DNA of 7,252 nt, from NCBI GenBank assembly GCA_030916795.1, contig JAUPVZ010000016.1, forward strand, positions 1-7,252, read 5' to 3'. Both the position numbers and the translations under genes were made by a program. The notes beneath the pieces were generated by a model, which made no database searches, had not been told where the DNA came from, and saw only the letters and a list, made by a program, of their open reading frames with translations. Below, piece by piece: positions 3,895-7,252 of this stretch. Numbering within the stretch: the first letter of the stretch is position 1; every line of letters begins with the position of its first letter. This DNA is from Patescibacteria group bacterium. GTDB taxonomy: Bacteria > Patescibacteriota > Minisyncoccia > Phycocordibacterales > XYD1-FULL-46-19.

Positions 3895-5139
3895 TTATTT
3901 CTTTAATATTTCAATAGCTTTTTCTAATTGGTTGTCTTTTCCCTTTTTGAACGCCTCAATATCCAGCTCTATAGGCACAGTCGGTTTTAGACCCGCTTTA
4001 GATATTGACACTCCTTTGGGAGTTAGCCATCTAGCAATTGTTACCTTGAGTGAGGTATCAGATGTCACTGGCACCAACTCTTGCACTGAACCCTTACCAA
4101 AGGTTGTTTCGCCCACAAGGGTGGCCACATCATATTCGGCCAAAGCTCCTGCCAAAATTTCTGACGCCGAGGCCGACCCCCTGTCTACCAACACCACCAT
4201 TTTTAAATTATCGTTAAAAATATTATAGCCCCGACTGCGATAGGCCACATCCTCATCATTTTCTCCTTTGTGCTCCCAGACTATTACCTTACCCTTGGGC
4301 AAAAACCAGCTCGCCATATCCACCGCCGCCTCTAGATACCCCCCAGGGTTGCCCCGCAGATCAAGAATAAGACGGTTGGTCTTGGCATTAGAAAATTCTT
4401 TTAGGGCTTTACCAAATAGCTCTGGTGAATTGGCGCTAAAATTGTACAAACGAATAATAAAAATATTATTGCCAAGCAATTCCGTTTCAATCGTGGGAAT
4501 CTCGATAATCTCCCTTTTAATAGCAACCTCTCGTGGTCCCGCATCTTCCTCCCCTTCTCGAGCTGGTGTCACAATAGTTAGTCGCACCACACTGCCCTCT
4601 GGTCCCCGAATTTTACTAATCGCTCCATCCACACTCATTTCACCAGTTACCAAACCATCTATTTCCAAAATTTTATCACCAGCTTTTATGCCCGCTCGCT
4701 TGGCGGGGCTGTTGACCAGCGGGGCCACCACCGTCAAAACACCATCTTTTACTCCAATCTCCATCCCCACGCCACTAAAATTACCGGCAATATCATCTTC
4801 AAATTGTTTCTTCTCCGCTGGGGGCAAAAAAACAGTGTACGGGTCACCTAGAGCCGCTGTCATACCAGCGATCGCCCCCCAAACCTTGTCCTGATTTTTG
4901 ACATCAGCCGTCGAGGTCGAATTACCATTAACATACTTTTCGTTTAAAATTTGCCACGCTTGCCAAAATGGGGCAAAGTCCACATCCTCTGGTTTAGAGA
5001 ATTCTTTATTAACAACATCATCGACAGCCAGAACGGCCGGCCGAGAACTATAGCCAATATAAACCCCACCAAAAAAAGCACCTCCAAGGGCTATGAGGGC
5101 TACCACCACCGCGATAAGAGTGCTGGAAAATCGATTCAT
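3895..5139 (-). CDS. ctpA: S41 family C-terminal processing peptidase (membrane-anchored)
   Basis: 414 residues from ATG at 5139; an adjacent in-frame TTG at 5142 would add one Met and is less likely. Numbering here follows the 415-residue form. Residues 8-32 are a signal anchor (STLIAVVVALIALGGAFFGGVYIGY), placing the enzyme outside the membrane. A helical region (52-110) precedes a PDZ domain (about 117-195; GVGMEIG, VNSPAKRAGIKAGDKILEIDG), which binds substrate C-termini. The protease core has DLRGNPGGYL (261-270), GSASASEILAGAL with the likely nucleophile Ser325, and TFGKGSVQE with Lys350 as general base and Gln354. The Ser-Lys spacing of 25 and Lys-Gln spacing of 4 match CtpA/CtpB, so it should be active. 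These serine proteases trim or degrade envelope proteins from the C-terminus. It is divergent from corA. No Shine-Dalgarno and no terminator after the stop are visible. The exact substrate is unknown; the symbol denotes the family, not a proven orthologue. Confidence 0.93.
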   Translation of the reverse strand: MNRFSSTLIAVVVALIALGGAFFGGVYIGYSSRPAVLAVDDVVNKEFSKPEDVDFAPFWQAWQILNEKYVNGNSTSTADVKNQDKVWGAIAGMTAALGDPYTVFLPPAEKKQFEDDIAGNFSGVGMEIGVKDGVLTVVAPLVNSPAKRAGIKAGDKILEIDGLVTGEMSVDGAISKIRGPEGSVVRLTIVTPAREGEEDAGPREVAIKREIIEIPTIETELLGNNIFIIRLYNFSANSPELFGKALKEFSNAKTNRLILDLRGNPGGYLEAAVDMASWFLPKGKVIVWEHKGENDEDVAYRSRGYNIFNDNLKMVVLVDRGSASASEILAGALAEYDVATLVGETTFGKGSVQELVPVTSDTSLKVTIARWLTPKGVSISKAGLKPTVPIELDIEAFKKGKDNQLEKAIEILKK

Positions 5140-5199
5140 CAAGCAAAATAATTATTAACCTAATTTTAGCACAAAATAATAATTTATACCTACGACTTC

Positions 5200-5228
5200 T
5201 TGTAGTCAAAATAAACGCAAGCTATAAT
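5200..5228 (+). promoter_or_regulatory. Promoter of corA with perfect -10, giving a leaderless mRNA
   Basis: TTGTAG (5200-5205), exactly 17 bases, then a consensus TATAAT (5223-5228). The expected start point is about 5235, one or two bases before the ATG at 5237. There is no room for a Shine-Dalgarno. Confidence 0.65.
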
Positions 5229-5236
5229 CTAGGGAT

Positions 5237-6160
5237 ATGATACGCCAATTTAAACATCGAGATACTACTTGGGTTGATGTTATCAGTCCATCCAAGGAGG
5301 AGCTCTCGACCCTGTCCAAGCAGTACAACCTGCATTCTTTGGTCGAAAACGAATTATCCACCCCTTCAGCTCGGGCCCATTGTGACCTATATGATGCTTA
5401 TATTTATTTAGTTCTCCATTTTCCTTGTTGCAATTTCTGTCTAGGCCAAGAAAAAAGTAGCAATACCCAAGAAGTTGATTTTATTATTGGCAAAGATTTC
5501 CTTATTACTATCCATTATGAACCAATCCAAGCCCTAGACGAGTTTGGCCAGATTTTCGAGGCCAACTTGATTAGCGAAGACGCTAAAAAGAAAAATCAGG
5601 CGGGCATTTTGTTTTCACATATTATTTTATCCTTATATAAATCTCTTGATGACGGTCTGACCATGATCGGCAACGAGTTGCGCAAAGCTGAGCAAGAAAT
5701 ATTTAGTGGTAAGGAAAAAGAAATGGTAGTGGTGTTGTCAAAGATAAATCATGAGCTTTTGGACTATACTTGGTCTCTTAAAAATCATGCGGATATTTTG
5801 TCCACATTTGATAATGCGTCTGAAATTATGTTTGGCAATGAATATCGCCATTTTTCTCGCAAAATTATGGCCACCTACCACCGGATCTATTCAACCCTCG
5901 AAAATCTAAAAGAAATGTTCGACGATTTGCGCACCACTAACGACTCCCTCCTCTCGATCAAAACCAACGAGATAATGAAAATTCTGACCATCATGGCGTT
6001 TATTACCTTCCCTCTGACCGTCTTTACTTCGACTTTCGGCATGAATACTATCCATAATCCAATTTTGGGTATGCCTTTTGACTTTTGGATTATCATTGCC
6101 ATAATGCTGGGTGCCGTGACCTCGATGTTTATCTTCTTCCGGTACAAGCGCTGGCTATAA
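5237..6160 (+). CDS. corA: CorA family divalent metal ion (Mg2+/Co2+) transporter
   Basis: 307 residues, a normal CorA length. CorA forms a homopentameric channel-like importer of Mg2+ (also Co2+/Ni2+) with a large cytoplasmic funnel. The N-terminal alpha/beta domain (1-120) contains TTWVDVISPSKEELSTLSKQY and the strand-rich DFIIGKDFLITIHYEP. The long stalk helix covers about 150-255 (ENLKEMFDDLRTTNDSLLSI and following). The first transmembrane helix (about 247-266) ends in the signature GMN (268-270), followed by a short loop (TIHNPILGMP) and the second helix (282-301). The basic C-terminal RYKRWL is typical and lies in the cytoplasm. The loop after GMN is TIHN rather than the commoner VPG/IPF type. 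A cluster of Cys (C64, C65, C68) in the N-domain is unusual but not clearly functional. The start is set by the promoter one turn upstream and by the family N-terminus. cysS follows after five bases, so the two are probably one transcript. Confidence 0.95.
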   Translation: MIRQFKHRDTTWVDVISPSKEELSTLSKQYNLHSLVENELSTPSARAHCDLYDAYIYLVLHFPCCNFCLGQEKSSNTQEVDFIIGKDFLITIHYEPIQALDEFGQIFEANLISEDAKKKNQAGILFSHIILSLYKSLDDGLTMIGNELRKAEQEIFSGKEKEMVVVLSKINHELLDYTWSLKNHADILSTFDNASEIMFGNEYRHFSRKIMATYHRIYSTLENLKEMFDDLRTTNDSLLSIKTNEIMKILTIMAFITFPLTVFTSTFGMNTIHNPILGMPFDFWIIIAIMLGAVTSMFIFFRYKRWL

Positions 6161-6165
6161 AATCC

Positions 6166-7252
6166 ATGAGCTACTCCCCTCTATTTCTTTACAACACTCT
6201 CACTAGGACTAAAGAAAAATTTACTCCCTTAGACCCTCTCCAGGTCGGGTTGTATTCTTGTGGTCCAACGGTGTACAACTACGCCCATATTGGCAATATG
6301 CGTTCGTATCTTCTGTCAGATATTACGAGACGAACCCTAGAACAAAACGGATACCAAGTTAAACAAATTATCAATATCACCGATGTTGGACACCTTGTTG
6401 GTGATGCCGAAAGTGGTGAAGATAAGGTCGAGCAGGCCGCTCGCGCCAGCAACCAAACGGTTGCCGAGATTATTAGCCAATATGAATCGGCTTTTTTTAG
6501 TGATTTGGCCAGCTTAAATATCAAGGCCACCGAAACTATTTTTCCCCGCGCTAGCCAGCACGTTGCTGAACAAATTGAATTAATCAAGTTGCTAGAAGAA
6601 AAAGATTTTACCTATATCTTAGACGACGGCGTTTATTTTGACACTAGCCGATACCAAAAATATTCTGAATTAGGAAATCTTAATTTGGCCGGCCAAACCA
6701 CGGGGGCCAGAATCGAGGTAAACTCCCAAAAAAAACATCCCGCAGATTTTGCCCTGTGGAAATTTAGCAAATCAGATGAAGATAGGCTCCAACAATGGGA
6801 TTCTCCGTGGGGTGTCGGTTTCCCCGGCTGGCATATTGAGTGTTCGGCAATGAGTATCAAATATCTCGGCGAGCATTTTGATGTTCACACTGGTGGTGAA
6901 GACCATATTCCTGTTCACCATACCAATGAACGAGCCCAATCGGAATGTGCTACCGGCCAAACTTTTGTCAATTACTGGCTCCACAATGCTTTTATCACCG
7001 TTGATGGCAAGAAAATGGCAAAATCAGAAAATAATTTTTATACTTTGGCAGACCTTGTGGCAGAGGGGTACTCCCCGCTTGCTTACCGCTATCTTTTGTT
7101 AACTGCTCATTATCGTAGCCCGCTCAATTTTACCTTTGAGACTCTAGCAAGTGCCCAAAAAACTTGGCAAAAAATAAATTTGACTATATTTTCTGCCCCA
7201 GCTGGTGGCCAGGCGGATGAATCGAAATTGACCGAGTTTATGTCCGCCATAA
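6166..7252 (+). CDS. cysS: Cysteinyl-tRNA synthetase (3' end beyond window)
   Basis: 362 residues are visible of an enzyme usually about 450-490 long; the frame is open at the window edge. It charges tRNA-Cys with cysteine in an ATP-dependent reaction in the cytoplasm. The N-terminal YNTLTRTKEKF and YSCGPTVYNYAHIGNMR contain the HIGH-type motif as HIGN (41-44). ITDVGHL with GDAESGEDK (about 70-87) is the connective insert of the CPR/Bacteroidetes-like form. WHIECSAM (223-229), then HTGGEDHIPVHHTNE (241-255), supply the catalytic zinc site: Cys32, Cys226, His251, Glu255, with the 25-residue Cys-His spacing of E. coli. The KMSKS motif is KMAKS (283-287). The DALR/anticodon-binding part has only begun. 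ATG at 6166 fits the family start; five bases separate it from the corA stop, without a Shine-Dalgarno, which suggests an operon with translational coupling. Confidence 0.96.
   Translation, partial: MSYSPLFLYNTLTRTKEKFTPLDPLQVGLYSCGPTVYNYAHIGNMRSYLLSDITRRTLEQNGYQVKQIINITDVGHLVGDAESGEDKVEQAARASNQTVAEIISQYESAFFSDLASLNIKATETIFPRASQHVAEQIELIKLLEEKDFTYILDDGVYFDTSRYQKYSELGNLNLAGQTTGARIEVNSQKKHPADFALWKFSKSDEDRLQQWDSPWGVGFPGWHIECSAMSIKYLGEHFDVHTGGEDHIPVHHTNERAQSECATGQTFVNYWLHNAFITVDGKKMAKSENNFYTLADLVAEGYSPLAYRYLLLTAHYRSPLNFTFETLASAQKTWQKINLTIFSAPAGGQADESKLTEFMSAI

Noticed and set aside
4268..4894. A 208-codon plus-strand open frame opposite the S41 peptidase gene
   Set aside because: It is the antisense shadow of a clearly real gene; its translation is Ser/Pro/Leu-rich and has no domain pattern. 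The same holds for shorter frames opposite L27, the 2022-2810 gene, CorA and CysRS.
6286..7026. CysRS HIGN and KMAKS as signs of inactivation
   Set aside because: These variants occur in active class I synthetases, and all four zinc ligands are kept with the normal Cys-His spacing.
5237..7252. UGA recoding (Gracilibacteria/SR1 code)
   Set aside because: CorA, CysRS, L9 and the peptidase read through at full length with ordinary Gly codons and no internal UGA.
1..7252. CRISPR arrays, transposases, integrases, toxin-antitoxin pairs, prophage genes
   Set aside because: No direct-repeat array, no recombinase motifs and no target-site duplications were seen; the genes are housekeeping or unknown.

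Overview
The window looks like a piece of a Patescibacteria (Candidate Phyla Radiation) genome, most likely a Parcubacteria-type lineage. This is inferred from the small, compactly packed housekeeping genes, the near absence of Shine-Dalgarno sites, the -10 boxes lying only 8-11 bases before start codons, and the divergent but recognisable core proteins (L27, L9, CysRS with HIGN/KMAKS motifs). All genes read with the standard stop codons, so there is no sign of the UGA recoding found in Gracilibacteria/SR1. The presence of rplI argues against the CPR groups reported to lack L9. No phage, insertion sequence, CRISPR array or defence locus was found.

Layout: (1) 1-81 is the C-terminal tail of a membrane protein, closed by its own terminator. 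(2) 82-1197 is about 1.1 kb with no credible protein gene. It is full of stem-loops and four plus-strand terminator-like signals: a rod-like small RNA candidate (128-268), a three-way junction (354-436), a 10-bp inverted repeat (496-527), a multi-domain structured RNA candidate ending in a strong terminator (about 802-1072), and another T-tract-terminated fold (1089-1195). I could not match any of these to tRNA, tmRNA, RNase P, SRP or 6S RNA. (3) 1198-1659 (-) encodes a single-pass membrane protein with an Ada-like metal-binding domain. It is divergent from rpmA (L27, 1689-1967 +). (4) A bidirectional terminator separates rpmA from a minus-strand run: an unknown acidic helical protein (2022-2810), rplI (L9, 2891-3322), a small unknown protein with a strong Shine-Dalgarno and its own terminator (3441-3794), and an S41 C-terminal processing peptidase (3895-5139). 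(5) Divergently from the peptidase, corA (5237-6160) and cysS (6166 to the window edge) form a plus-strand pair.

The recognised genes serve translation (L27, L9, CysRS), envelope proteolysis (S41 peptidase) and divalent cation transport (CorA). The part most worth attention is the non-coding cluster in the first 1.2 kb. Second come the contrasts in translation initiation: apparently leaderless corA and rplI against the SD-led, hairpin-led small gene at 3441-3794.
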